This document shows, piece by piece, positions 9,892 to 20,769 of a stretch of 64,000 nt of DNA. A model generated the notes under the pieces. The model did no database searches. It saw nothing but the letters and a program-made list of their open reading frames with translations, and was not told the origin of the DNA. The first letter of the stretch is position 1. Each line of letters begins with the position of its first letter. The stretch lies in the NCBI GenBank assembly GCA_050084515.1, contig CM114271.1, positions 9,424,001 to 9,488,000 on the forward strand, in the 5' to 3' direction. The DNA comes from Blasia pusilla. Its lineage: Eukaryota; Marchantiophyta; Marchantiopsida; Blasiales. The translations under genes were made by a program, and so were the position numbers.

Positions 9892-10870
9892 TCTCTCATC
9901 CTCCAAAATATGTCGAGCGCCTCCAAGTCCTCCTCCGTAACTAGCGCTTGGGTTCCATGTTCATCGTAAGGCTGAACATAGAACGGAGGGAAGCTGTCGA
10001 CGTAGGATGCTGTCGTTGCCGATTGTCTCAGCTTTGCAATATCCTCGTCAGACTGAATTTTGCGGACGTACTCCATTGTCTGCAATCGGCAAAGTGGAAT
10101 TCTCGGGGCGTTTTGGCCCTCCATCAGTGCCATCTGCTTTACCACCTATCACAACGGGGATAAGGTCAATAAAGTACACTGAATTGCCATTTGAATTGCA
10201 AGATGGGCCTTCACATAACTCAAAGAACAAAGATCGTATCTTACCTGCTCGAAGATTGGGTCGGTGTCTTGGCCCGCCAACTGCTATGGGACAGCAGCAG
10301 GCAAGTCCACTGGAAACTCGTCGATCTGATAGAGGTCGATTTCTTCCGCCGGGCTAGTAGACGAGGAAGACCGCTCTCCTGCTTCTTCAGCGATGTCCAC
10401 CATCTCCATGCTGGTGGTCCTCATGACCTCATTGTCCGTCACTTGAACTTCGGCCGTTTCTGCTATATTGATTGTGTCCCAGACTTCATCGGGGACATTT
10501 CCTGCATCTCAACACTTTCGGTTGGACGGGTCGGGCTTTCTTCAATGGCAATCGCTTTTTCCCTTCGAGCTTTTGCCAATTTTTCTCTCCTCACCGACGC
10601 ATCCAGATGCTTCTTTTCAGGCTTTTCCTCGGCGATCCTTTTCTTCAAGGCCAGCGATGCCTCAGCCTCTACGTTCTGTTTTTCGAGCGCCTCCTCAATA
10701 CGTTTTGCAAGAAACTCCTGCCTGTGCATATCCGCTTCCCTTTCGCACTCCTCGATCTCTTGCTTCCTTATCTCATTGGCCGAACGAGGCCCTATAGATG
10801 GTGGCGTAGGAGTCCTGCACTTGGGAGTGAAGCTCCCAGCCTTGCTTGCCTGAGTGTTTTTCCTCGTCAT
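9892..10870 (-). pseudogene. Gene A copy A6: exon 1 and part of exon 2
   Basis: Minus strand. Exon 1 (10870-10245) starts MTRKNTQASKAGSFTP and is rich in Glu, Lys and Arg, predicted coiled coil. A frameshift after MSPMKSG near 10465 breaks it. A GT donor follows 10245. Exon 2 starts at 10145 after an AG and encodes VKQMALMEGQNAPRIPL, FPPFYVQPYDEHG and EEDLEALDIFWRMRD before gypsy-2 cuts it at 9892. Exon 2 is the first half of the ParB-like domain; the DGNH motif was lost with the insertion. The remaining exons are missing from E1. Confidence 0.72.
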
Positions 10871-11170
10871 TGTTCCCAAAAATGCATCCTATGGACAAAG
10901 AAATTGCTTTCTGTGCACGATGAGTGGCCTCGAGGAGTCGCCTTGATGAGTCGCCTCGAGGAGTCACCTTGATGAGTCGCCTTATTAATGTCGCGATGAG
11001 TCGCTCGAATCGTCTTGCGATCGTTCGCTTGAATTGTCTCATGATCGTTTGCTCGAATCGTCTCGCGATGAGTCGCCGTGTAAAGCGTCCCTTGGTATCT
11101 GGTCAGTTGTTGCGCGAAAGAGCAATTGAGTTCGCGAAACAAAAAAACCAGAAATGAGCAAACTCTTGCC

Positions 11171-11178
11171 TATTTATA
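11171..11178 (-). promoter_or_regulatory. TATA box of gene A6
   Basis: The minus strand reads TATAAATA about 300 bp upstream of the A6 start. The block around it (AACGGCTCAAAAAGTATAAATAGG) is conserved at 24041-24062 in A1 and 38485-38506 in A4, which argues that it is a promoter and not chance. Confidence 0.75.
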
Positions 11179-11269
11179 CTTTTTGAGCCGTTGGAATGAC
11201 CGTCGGGTCGCATTGTCGTTCCGACGGCGATGTGTCGGCCGTTATGGAAGTCTGGATGTGAAAACCACC

Positions 11270-11750
11270 AACCTGACGGCTCTGACGGGTTGCACGCTTC
11301 CCGCGGGTTCCAGGCATCCGTCCATCCTTGAAACCTGTCGGAGACCGACAGGGTGCGCGCCTCTGCTATCCTCGGGCAACAACACAAGGTACCCGCGCAA
11401 CCCGTCGGAGACCGGGGCGTTGCACGGGTCTTGGGATAACAAGGCGGGGCACCCGCGCAACTCGTCGGAGGCCGACGGGTTGCACGCTTCCTTCATGTAA
11501 GCGTTACAAGGCAAGGCACTTGCGCAACCCGTATGAGGCCGATGGGTTGCGCGCCTCCGCCATCTTCAAGCAAGAAGGCGGGGCACCCGCACAACTCGTC
11601 AGAGGCCGACGAGTTGCACGCTTCCTTCATGTAAGCATTACAAGGTGAGGCACTTGCGCAACCCGTCCGAATCCGACGGGTTGCACGCTTCCCTTATCTT
11701 GGGGTAATAGGCGAGGTACCAGGGAAACCCGTCAATTAGCGACAGATTGC
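11270..11750. repeat. Palindrome array, 67-bp period, between genes A6 and B1
   Basis: Seven copies of the GCAACCC...GGGTTGC palindrome start near 11330, 11397, 11457, 11524, 11591, 11658 and 11724, so five of six spacings are 66-67 bp. The linkers are related to each other (GCACGCTTCC, CTTGGG, GGCGAGGCACTTGC). The array lies just beyond the A6 TATA box and upstream of B1. Frames running through it give repeated Arg-Arg-Pro-Thr-Gly-Cys peptides and are not taken as genes. Confidence 0.85.
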
Positions 11751-12175
11751 ATGCTTTTCTATCACTCGGGTAACAATGCAACAACGCATACTTCCGAGGA
11801 AACCCTTAGCAATCTGACGGGTCACAAGATCTACCATGAGTTGGACAATCCCACAAAAGTCCCCAAAGATTGGTTGCCTTAGCAAATGCAAGCAACGTCT
11901 CGTGTTTGATGCTAGCAAAATCGACTCAAAAGACCATTGGTCGGCAAGAAGGGGGTAGCAACCCAACGGACTTCAACGGGTTCCAACTTACATTGGGACA
12001 TGGAAACAAAAATAGAATTGGGTGCTACGCAACCCGTCTCTGATTCCCAAATTCTGCAATCCATCGGACTTTGGCAGGTTGCAACAGAATTGAATCCATC
12101 ATGTCAGACAATCTCACCTACCAAACTTCATCTTGTCACTCATATTGTGTCAGGAGAATCTGAGTCCCTATTCAC

Positions 12176-12183
12176 TATAAATT
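12176..12183 (+). promoter_or_regulatory. Possible TATA box of transposase gene B1
   Basis: TATAAATT lies 94 bp upstream of the B1 start codon and is followed by a (CATTCT)n run to about 12240. B4 keeps TATAAATTAAA at the same place on the minus strand, while B2 and B3 have single-base changes in it. Position and partial conservation support a promoter; no other test was possible. Confidence 0.5.
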
Positions 12184-12269
12184 GAACATTCTCATTCTCA
12201 TTCTCATTCCCATACCCATTCTTATCCTCGTTCTTATTCTCTGTCTCCTCCCGATGGAATCTTCTAGGA

Positions 12270-15200
12270 ATGGATAATTATGTGAAGCTCACTTGTGGCA
12301 GTCATCTAGCGGCCCTTCCTCAATCAGAAATCGTTCAACCGCAAGCTTGTGAGTCTTTCATACTAGTGGATGAAAATTTCTCTCAGTTCGATTTCTTCTC
12401 CAAATTGGAACCATCTTTGTGTCCAAGGATGTTAGGGTGGACAGTACGGAGGACATAATAGGTGACACAATCCAGCCAATGATTGCAGACCGTAAAGTAT
12501 GGAATCTCCTACCTCTAGCAAATGGTCAATACAGAGTTTACGGCTGGCCTCTGAATTCCCCTTTTTCCCAAGTACACGGTTGAGAATTTCCTAGTGCATC
12601 GAGCTCTACGTTTGCAACTCCTAGCTCACTAGATCTGGCATCGAGTCCAACTTCACACTCTCGTAACAATGTTGTACTTCCTGAAGACATTATGGGTGTC
12701 GTCAACCTCAGTGGATCTGTCGGACACCAAATGGGCCCTCTGTCCGCCTACTCGTTCCTCTTGCGAGTATCCGGCAATAGTTTGCTATCGTCTCTAGCCT
12801 TGAAAATGTTCAAGCACATTCTTGTCCACGAGCTGCCGCCCACGTACGATGGTAATTGCATTTTTGAGTTGCCTCCACTTGCTGCTTCTGCTCAAAAGAA
12901 AGATGGAGGATGCTTGAAGGGTATGGATAGAAAGTCTGATTTTCATCGATGGTGCAGGCTTCAACAGACTAGTGCTTTAATTCCATATGGTCCTTGGATT
13001 TTCTTCCACCGCCAATGCGTTGGAGCCTTGGAGTGTAGGAGTCCAGAAGGCCCGTATCTAGAGCGCAACGGGCGGGTCAATACGTCCCAATTCCCCCCCA
13101 AGAATGCAGAAACTCCATATGAGATCGGTGCCACCATACCATCGGGAGGCCATCGATGTCCTCATTGTCAGGCATCCCCTTTCTTCGTTGGAGCGTGTCC
13201 TGCATACATATTTTTCATTGTCCACGACTTGGGCTCCACGTCAGAGTACACAAGGCTGGCAGTTCATGTTGGCTCCCACGCTCATCCTGTGACCGATGCA
13301 ATTCAGAGACACATCAAGGAGGGTGTGGCGAAGAAAGTGGCCGAGATCTACAGAAACTCTCCAAGTTCAAAGCCTGGAGTGATCAAGCTCACAACAACAT
13401 CACAAATTTGTGAACAATTTCTTGGAATCCCTAGACAAGACAAGATCACGGCTGCTGAGGAGAAACAACTCTGGGAAAATCTCGCATTTCTCGCTGATCC
13501 TGAATGCCTCCGGAATTTGTTGCGTCAAATACGAGTATTGGATGGAAAGACGGCAAAAATGGATGCCATTGCCAGAATCAAGGCCAACTCTAGATTTCCA
13601 TTCATTCAGAGATGGCAGTTCATGGGCTAGGGAGGCGAAGGATCCAGGGCCTATGTCTTCAAAATGTCAACGACAGGTTCGTCGAGTGGCCTCGATCTTA
13701 TAGATCGATTGAGGGAAGGGGAAGATCTTTACGGCAGCTGGGTAAACTTTGATATTTGCTATAGAGTGTTGAACGGATGGTTGACAATGGGTGCTCACGT
13801 TTATGACCATGTGGAGAAGGGACTCAAAAATATATTTGTGTGTGAAGTAAAGGCAGAAGACGTTGGCAGTTTGAAGATGTGCTGGTTACTCTCATTGGAG
13901 GTGGTGAAGGAAAACAAAAGGCCACCTCCGGAAATTTATGGGTTCATGGCGGACAATGCACAACCTAGGTGGATTGCTATCAGGGAAGTGTTCTGGGGTG
14001 GAGAGGTTCAACCGGAGAGGGAAAGGTCGGATGCTTTCCATTGGCAACACTGTGTGACCCGGTACACCAAATCTTGCATCAAGGAGAATAAGAGGACAGA
14101 GCATGTCACTCTACTCCAACGCTGCAAGGACAGCAAAACCTTGAAACAGGCCATGGAATGCCAAGAAGAACTTCATGGGTGGTGGAGGAAGCATGCGATT
14201 GAGGGTAAGTACAAAGAGTTGTGCTCTTGGTTGAGTTGGTGGACTATACGTATGAAACAATGGGGAAACTTCATGCGGCATGTGAGTTCACTATTTCGTA
14301 TTGTCAAGCTCACGTTGAGAATTGTTTGAAAAGTTGGAGCTCAAGTTGAGAATCGTGGGAACTATAGGGATTTCAAACCAAATAAACCAAGCAACTTGTC
14401 AGATGCGACAGGTTTCCCGAGTGTGCAACCCATCGGAAACAGACGGGTTGCTCGAGTGTGCAACCCGTCGGAAATGGACGGGTTGCCTGAGTGTGCAACC
14501 AATTGGAAACCAACGTGTTGCATCCAGAATTTTGGTGCAACCCGTATACAAGTATGCAAGTCGCATGTATACAAGGCCTGCAAATAGTTCGACACGGATG
14601 GGTTTCGGATGACTTGCACTTGGATCTTCCAGCCCGAAGTGGCCAAAGGTTCTTGCAAACCGTCGGAATGGGACGGGTTGCAGTAGGTGGTTCTTGGGTG
14701 TTGCAACACGTTGGGACCCGACGGGTTGCAGAGTCGTTCATGGGATGCCTCGGCCTTGCAACCCGTCTGGTTCCGACAGGTAACTTATTTCCTTGACTTC
14801 CTCCTGGAGATCGTCACAAGCATGCCAACGAATTTCACTTGTGGAGGCATGCCAACAAGACCAGGCAAGAGCAATGCTACAGTCTGCAGCATCCCATATC
14901 TTCCTCACAAAAGGCATAACAAAAGGAAGGGGGCCTTCGATCTACGAGCTCTATGTCAAGGCGGCTGTGAGATCTGGTGATGAAAAACTATATGTGGAAG
15001 CCTTCAACCGGTGTGTAGCAGGAACTCCCCTCGAGCAAGACGTACACATTGGTGGGGATATTCGTGGGCTCGCTTCAAGACGTCCCATACAGATGGTGGT
15101 AGAGGAGTCCGAGCGAGACTCGTGGAGACCAAATAAGTATCTTGACTTCAGGCAGGTGAAGAGGCAGCATCGAGAAAAGAATCCGGTGATTGATTTGGAT

Positions 15201-16241
15201 GAGGAAATTACGCCGCCCAAGTATTCGGGGACCCCGGATTGCTCCCAAATCCGTGATGGAGTAACTTCTCCAAAATCAGTGAATGTTTTATTTCAAAAGC
15301 CCTCCTTTGCTGGAAATTCACAACATCCGGTCGTTGGGATGGTTCAACAATATGGGATTCCGGTCATGGAGGTGGATTGCAACTTGAAACAGTGGCATAT
15401 ATCTCGGAGCAACCCCGAACATGGACCCACTTGCAGGGCAGGATCTTATGGCATTAGGAGAGCATGCGGCACTTTCCTAAATAAGAACTGTATAAGGACT
15501 GGACGACCGCTGCCTGGGTTTTGGGGACTCAAAACCTTTGATCGTTTCACGAGGACCGGGGATCAATTGAAGTACTTCTTCAGCCCAAATGAAACTTGCG
15601 CTTTTCGGAAGTCTTATCCGACTGCCATTGGAGCTCCGGGAAATACCCCCACGATTTGGCCCATCGCCGTAGATACGAATTGCACTCAAGACGAAGTGAA
15701 CAATCTTACAAGTGCCGGTTTCAAACTCGTAGACGGAGGAAGTTTGGAGCATGTTCGCATTACAGAGACCTTTGCATTTTGTATTCAACCCAAGATTGAT
15801 GTCAACACGTACCCGGAGAAGGTGGATGATCTCAATCCACTATTTTTGTTTGAGTCTAGAAATGGGGTGAAGAGAAACAAAATGTGTAGGCCAACGGTGG
15901 AGAGAGCAAAGCGAATTGCATCAGCTCGAGAGGCAAAAATGGAGATCATCGGCACAAAAGATATCCACAATGGCAATGGAATAGGAAGGATGTATTGGGT
16001 CAGGAACAACATTGTAAATTCAAGTGTCACAGGGATGTATGTGGTGCATATTTGATGCTTTCCCACATGTTTATGTGATGACTTTGTCCAAAGAGAGACA
16101 AGTGGCAAAAGGTATTTCCCTTGTAAGCACATGTACTATGTGTTGCTTATAGTTTTAAGAGAGTCGGAGGTAGGAGTAGAAATCCACCAACCAATTCTAT
16201 CCCTCAAAGAAGTGCGAAGTATTTTAAACAAACCAATTTGA
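12270..16241 (+). pseudogene. MULE-like transposase gene B1 (two exons, broken)
   Basis: Start MDNYVKLTCGSHLAALPQSE. Exon 1 runs to 14281 before a GTGAG donor; exon 2 runs from about 14795 to the TGA at 16239. Recognisable parts are a Cys/His-rich block (CVGALECRSP, then GGHRCPHCQASPF, then HVGSHAH), the DDE-type core with FDICYRVLNGW and MADNAQ followed by FHWQHCVTRYTK, and a SWIM finger at the end. Defects are a frameshift near 12400, stops near 12582 and 13628, a missing start of exon 2 and a TGA at 16053 just before the SWIM finger. MULE transposases cut and move DNA elements with terminal inverted repeats. The copy is inactive. Confidence 0.78.
14282..14794 (+). repeat. Intron of B1, filled with palindromes
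   Basis: No gene. Diverged palindromes occur near 14392, 14426, 14459, 14497, 14657, 14698 and 14757. A GTGAGTTC donor is retained at the left. The right border lacks the 'cgttgcag' acceptor seen in B2 and B3, so the start of exon 2 has been deleted. Confidence 0.7.
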
Positions 16242-16657
16242 GGATGCAAAATGAGGTTTTAGATTGTTCTTTCATTTCTCGAAAACCTTCACTTTGAGCT
16301 TCAACTCTATTTTGCCCAGGGCAAATGATAGCTTTTTTCCTGACCTTGGACGCAAAAAGTGATTGGTTCCACACTTATGATTCCACTGATTTTTTAGTTT
16401 TCTAAATTTTGTGCAATTTGCAACTCCTCGGACTCAGATGGGTTGCCAAAATATGGAAGAGGAAAGAAAAACTGTCGGAGTGCTTAAGAACTGAGAAGAA
16501 AAGTGCAAAAAGATTCACACAAAAAGTTTCCTCTCTTCAACCCAATGGAAACTCTCTTCAAATCACAGGAAACTCTCTTTAAAAAAGAAGTATCTCTTTC
16601 GGTTGAAGGTAGTCTCCTCTCTCCTCTCTTCTCTCTTCCTCTCCTCTTACTACACCT
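16242..16657. repeat. B-side end of E1
   Basis: Downstream of B1, a conserved non-coding stretch ends in CTCTCCTCTCTTC-type repeats and CTCCTCTTAC. The same end occurs after B2 (18290-18683, inverted) and B3 (43098-43514). Past CTCTTACNNNACCTC the copies diverge, which places the element border there. One diverged palindrome lies at 16419-16446. Confidence 0.65.
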
Positions 16658-17052
16658 CATGAGGAAATAAACGCCAAAAAACGGGATTTTGCAAAGAAGA
16701 AGCAAGACCAGGCGGCCGAGTCATCTCGACAAAGAGCTGCCTAGCGGATGGTGTACAGGTACCTCATCAATTGTAAGAATGCAGGTACTTGTAAAAAATT
16801 ACCGGTAGCTTGCAAATTATGGGCTTCTCTGCCTGATGGAGAGGCATTCTCCATGTACAACATGCATATGGGACAAGGCATGTCCGACTAGGAGGTTAAT
16901 AATTGTCAAATGTGGTTGGACTTCAATGACCCAGAGGACATTACAGAAAAAAATCTACGCGTGGTGTATGATGCAGTGGTCGCACATAGGGACGACATTC
17001 CGAACTTCGTGCAACCTGACAATTTTTTTGAAGGAGATGGGAAGGAGCAAGC
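16658..17052 (+). pseudogene. Fragment of gene A exon 3
   Basis: A piece of another gene A copy on the plus strand: AKKRDFAKKK, then RMVYRYLINCKNAGT, ACKLWASLPDGEAFSMYN, WLDFNDPEDITEKNLRVVYDAV, RDDIPNFVQPDNFFEGDGKEQA. It matches 27120-27475 and 51020-51410. Two stops occur (near 16743 and 16891). It is cut on the left by the E1 border and on the right by the type-D LTR at 17053. Confidence 0.75.
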
Positions 17053-18277
17053 TGTAATGTACAAGAGTTTCTATTTTACAATCGTTTAATAAGTTCGATC
17101 CCCAAGAGGATCATTGTTTGATGAAAAGAGAGTTCAAAATTACAATTATGTCGTAATAGTTGTGTTAAAATGTGTATGAGTTATATTCAATGTCTTATCA
17201 ATATCTGCAGATCTTTCTTAGTACCAAAGGATCTTTTCTCGATTCTCTCTTGTGCAATTGACAACATGCTCAGGTAGATTTCCTCTCGATATCAAGAAAC
17301 CTCACAGAGACCTCAACATGAAAGCTGGCTTCTCCTACTTTCGGAACTCAATCCGTCTCGGCAGGCTACTCCATGTCAAACAGATTTCCTACAACTCATG
17401 TTGATTATTTCATTTATGAGAAAGGTTCGCCTGATTCACTCTTCACTCTGCAGACCCAAAAAGAATACTCAGACATAAGTATCGCACATCAGAATGAATG
17501 AATTATTGCTTTACTACTCCATCAAGAATGAGAAAGCTTCAAAGTGTATACAAGCTCGAGAGGGTACTACTCCCTTGCTTGGACCATTCCTACAGCATAA
17601 GGACTTCGTAAGAGAATGATGATTATGGCTTCTATCTTGCTTCTTAAATACTTGCTCGAGTAGGAGTGATCCAAAGATTTGAAGCGTTATGGATGAAGCT
17701 AGTGTCTCTTCAGCATTTGTAACTACCTAGATCTATGGTTCTCTTAGCTTTTCCTACGATCCCTGTGAATCCGCAGAACAAAAGTGTCATAACTACCAAT
17801 TTGATACAAAGAGTCGCACCCCTTCCTAATCTAACTGTTCTAACGGTGTGTCGCTTGAAATCACTGTCATTCTTAGCTTTGCTTCGTTGGACTTCTCGAA
17901 GACGAAGCACTTCATTCTTCGTTCTTGTTTCAGGTGCTTCGTGCTTCGCGCTTCGTATAAGAGGGAAGTACTTCTTTCTCTTCTTCTTCCCACTTTGTTC
18001 AGGAGCGAAGGACTTCCTAAAAAGGTTCTTAAGAGTGCTTCGTTGTCTTTTCCAAGCTTTGCATTGGTTCTTTAGACTTCGTTATTGCATTTCCCTCTCC
18101 TCTAAGGCAAATCCTTGATCTTCCATCTTTCTGCCTTGTCCCAGGAGCTTCGTGATTCACTTTAATCTTACTCATTCCTCCTCATAATAATAAATAATAA
18201 TCAAAATCATAATGCACAAGAGTCTTCGTTGAATAAAAAGATATATTCTTCAAAAGTACAAAATTGTGGGTATCACA
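17053..18277 (-). repeat. Type-D LTR, copy D1 (1225 bp)
   Basis: The plus strand starts TGTAATGTACAAG and ends GGGTATCACA; the reverse complement matches 46708-47935 over its length, and 54213-55208 more distantly. The right flank TACCC is the complement of GGGTA, the polypurine end found just before D3 (54208-54212), so D1 is the 3' LTR of an element whose interior was lost where E2 begins at about 18283. The two 5-bp flanks do not match, in line with that. Dense GCTTCG/CGAAGC motifs lie at 17880-18080. Frames across it are not coding. Confidence 0.78.
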
Positions 18278-18282
18278 TACCC

Positions 18283-18683
18283 GAGGTTCGTAAGAGGAGA
18301 GAGAAGAGAGGAAGAGAGGAGAGAGGAGAGAGGAAACTACCTTCAACCAAAATAGATACTTTCTTTTAAGAGAGTTTCCGTTGGGTTGAAGAGAGGAAAC
18401 TTTTTGTGTGAATTTTTTTGCACTGTTTTGTTCACTTATTAAGCAGTCCCACAATTTTTCTTTTCTCTTCCATATTTTGGCAACCCATCTAAGTCCGACC
18501 GGTTGCAAATTGCACAAAATATACAAAACTGAAAAATCAGTGGAATCATAAGTGTGGAACCAATCACTTTTTCCATCCAAGGTCTGGAAACAATCTACCA
18601 TTTTCCCAGGCTGAATAGAGTTCAAGCTAAAAGTGAAGGTTCTTGAAAAATGAAAGTACAATCTAAAACCTCATTTTGCATCC
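18283..18683. repeat. B-side end of E2
   Basis: Inverted counterpart of 16242-16657. It has an AGAGG-rich run at 18290-18345, then a unique stretch with one diverged palindrome (18478-18508), then the 3' untranslated region of B2. No gene is seen. Confidence 0.7.
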
Positions 18684-18779
18684 TCAAAGTGATTTGTTTA
18701 AAATACTTCGCACTTCTTCGAGGGACAAAATTGGTTGGTGGATTCCTACTCCTACCTCGGACTCTCTTAAAACTACTAG

Positions 18780-18890
18780 CAACACATAGTACATGTGCTT
18801 ACAAGGGAAATACCTTTTGCCACTTGTCTCTCTTTGGACAAAGTCATCACATGAACATGTGGGAAAGCAACAGATGTGCGCCATATACAC
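18780..18890 (-). other. SWIM zinc finger of transposase B2
   Basis: The motif reads CSC, 15 residues, then CKH, which is the CXCX(n)CXH pattern of SWIM fingers found at the C-terminus of MULE and FAR1-type proteins. It is also intact in B3 (42905-42990), and in B1 it is altered to CLCDD after a stop. SWIM fingers bind nucleic acid or partner proteins. Confidence 0.8.
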
Positions 18891-20185
18891 CCCTGTGACA
18901 CTTGAATTTACAGTGTTGTTCCTGACACAATACATCCTTCCTATTCCATTGCCACTCAAGACATCTTTCGTGGCGATGATCTCCATTTTTGCCTCTCGAG
19001 CTGATGCAATTCGCTTTGCTCTCTCCACCATTGGCCTACACATTTTGTTTCTCTTCACCCATTTCTAGACTCAAACAGAAATAGTGGATTGAGATCATCC
19101 ACCTTCTCCGGGTACATGTTGACATCAATCTTGGGTTGAATACAAAATGTGAAGGTCTTTGTAATGCGAACATGCTCCGAACTTACCACGTCTACGAGTC
19201 TGAAAACGGCACTTGTAAGATTGTCCACTTTGTCTTGAGTGCAGTTCGTACCTGCAGCGATGGGCCAAATCGTGGGGGTATTCCCCGGAGCTCCAATGGC
19301 CGTCGGATAAGACTTCCAGAAACCGCAAGATTCATTTGGGTAGAATAAGTACTTCAATTGATCCCCGATCCTCGTGAAACGATCAAAGGTTTTGAGTCCC
19401 CAAAACCCATGCAGTGGTCGTCCTATCCTTGTACAGTTCTTATTTAGGAAAGTGCCGCATGCTCTCCTAATGCCATCAGATCCTGCCCTGCAGGTGGGTC
19501 CACGTCCTAGGTTGCTCCGAGATATATGCCGCCGTTTTAGGTTGCAATCCACCTCCATTATCGGAATCCCATATTGTTGAACCACTCCAATGACCGGATG
19601 TTGCGAACTTCCAACAACGGAGGGCTTTTGAAATAAGACATTCACTGATTTTGGAGAAGGGTCTCCATCACGGATTTGGGAGCGGTCCGGGGTCCCCGAA
19701 TACCTGGGCAGCGTAATTTTCTCATCCAAATCAATCACCGGATTCGTTCCTCGATGCTGCCTCTTCACCTGCCTGAAGTCAAGATACTTATCTGGTCTCC
19801 ACGAGTCTCGCTCGGACTGCTCTACCACCATCTGTATGGGACGTCTTGAAACCCGCCCACGAATATCCCCACCAATGTGTACGTCTTGCTCGAGGGGAGT
19901 TCCATCTACACACCGGTTGAAGGCTTCCACATACAGTTTTTCATCACCAGATCTCACAGCCGCCCTGACATAGAGCTCGTAGATCAACGACCCTCTTCCT
20001 TTTGTTATGCCTTTTGTAAGGAAGATATGGGATGCTGCAGACTGTAGCATTGCTCTTGCCTGGTCTTGTTGGCATGCCTCCACAAGTGAAATTTGTTGGC
20101 ATGCTTGTGACGACCTCCAGGAGGAATGAACACTTTCTGCACCACTTGTGTTGGGGCAGAGGGCATTTTCATGAATGTTCAATCC

Positions 20186-20769
20186 CTGCAACGACGGCAA
20201 TGTTAGAGGGGAACAAAAATAACTCATGAGTCAAAGAAATAAGCTACCTCTCTGAACCAGACGAGTTGCAAGGCCGAGGCATCCCATGAACGACTTTGCG
20301 ACCCATCGGGTCCCGACGTGTTGCAACCCTAAACCCACCTACTGCAACCCATCGGAACCAGACGGGTTGCAAGGCCGAGGCATCCCATGAACGACTCTGC
20401 GACCCGTCGGGTCCCGACGTGTTGCAACCCTAAAACCACCTTCTGCAACCCGTCGGATTCAGACGGGTTGCAAGAACCTATGGCCACTCTGGAAGATTCA
20501 AGTGCAAGTCATCCGAAACCCATCCAGGTCGAACTATTTGCAGGCCTTGTATACATGCGACTTGCATACTTCTCTACGGGTTGCAGCAAAATTCTGGATG
20601 CAACCCGTCGGTTTCCGTCGGGTTGCACACTCGGGCAACCCGTCGCATCCGACAGCTTGCTTGGTTTCTTCGGTTTGAAATCGCTATAGTTCCCACGCTT
20701 CTCAACTTGAGCTGCAACTTTACAAACAATTCTTAGCGTGAGCTTCACAAGACAAAATAGTGAACTCAC
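20186..20769 (-). repeat. Intron of B2 with palindromes
   Basis: A GGTGAGTTC donor at the right and a TTGCAG acceptor at the left border the intron. Palindrome copies lie near 20265, 20307, 20343, 20387, 20425, 20440-20470, 20598 and 20636. The motif pair 'gcaac...gttgc' appears with several different centres. No gene is seen. Confidence 0.75.

Larger units (their letters stand above)
1..16657. mobile_element. Composite element copy E1 (genes A6 and B1), interrupted by two gypsy elements
   Basis: From left to right this copy shows the A-side non-coding end, gene A fragments on the minus strand, a palindrome array with a TATA box, and gene B on the plus strand ending in an AGAGG-rich tail. 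The same order recurs in E2 to E4. Its left terminus lies just outside the window, because position 1 corresponds to about 60190 in E6, which starts at 60034. Two retrotransposons have replaced or split parts of it (1136-6214 and 6474-9891). The assignment rests on shared sequence between copies; the element family is my inference. Confidence 0.75.

Noticed and set aside
17735-18118. 127-codon frame in the D1 LTR
   Set aside because: It is produced by the GCTTCG/TTCTTC-rich block of the LTR and is absent in the same phase from D2 and D3.
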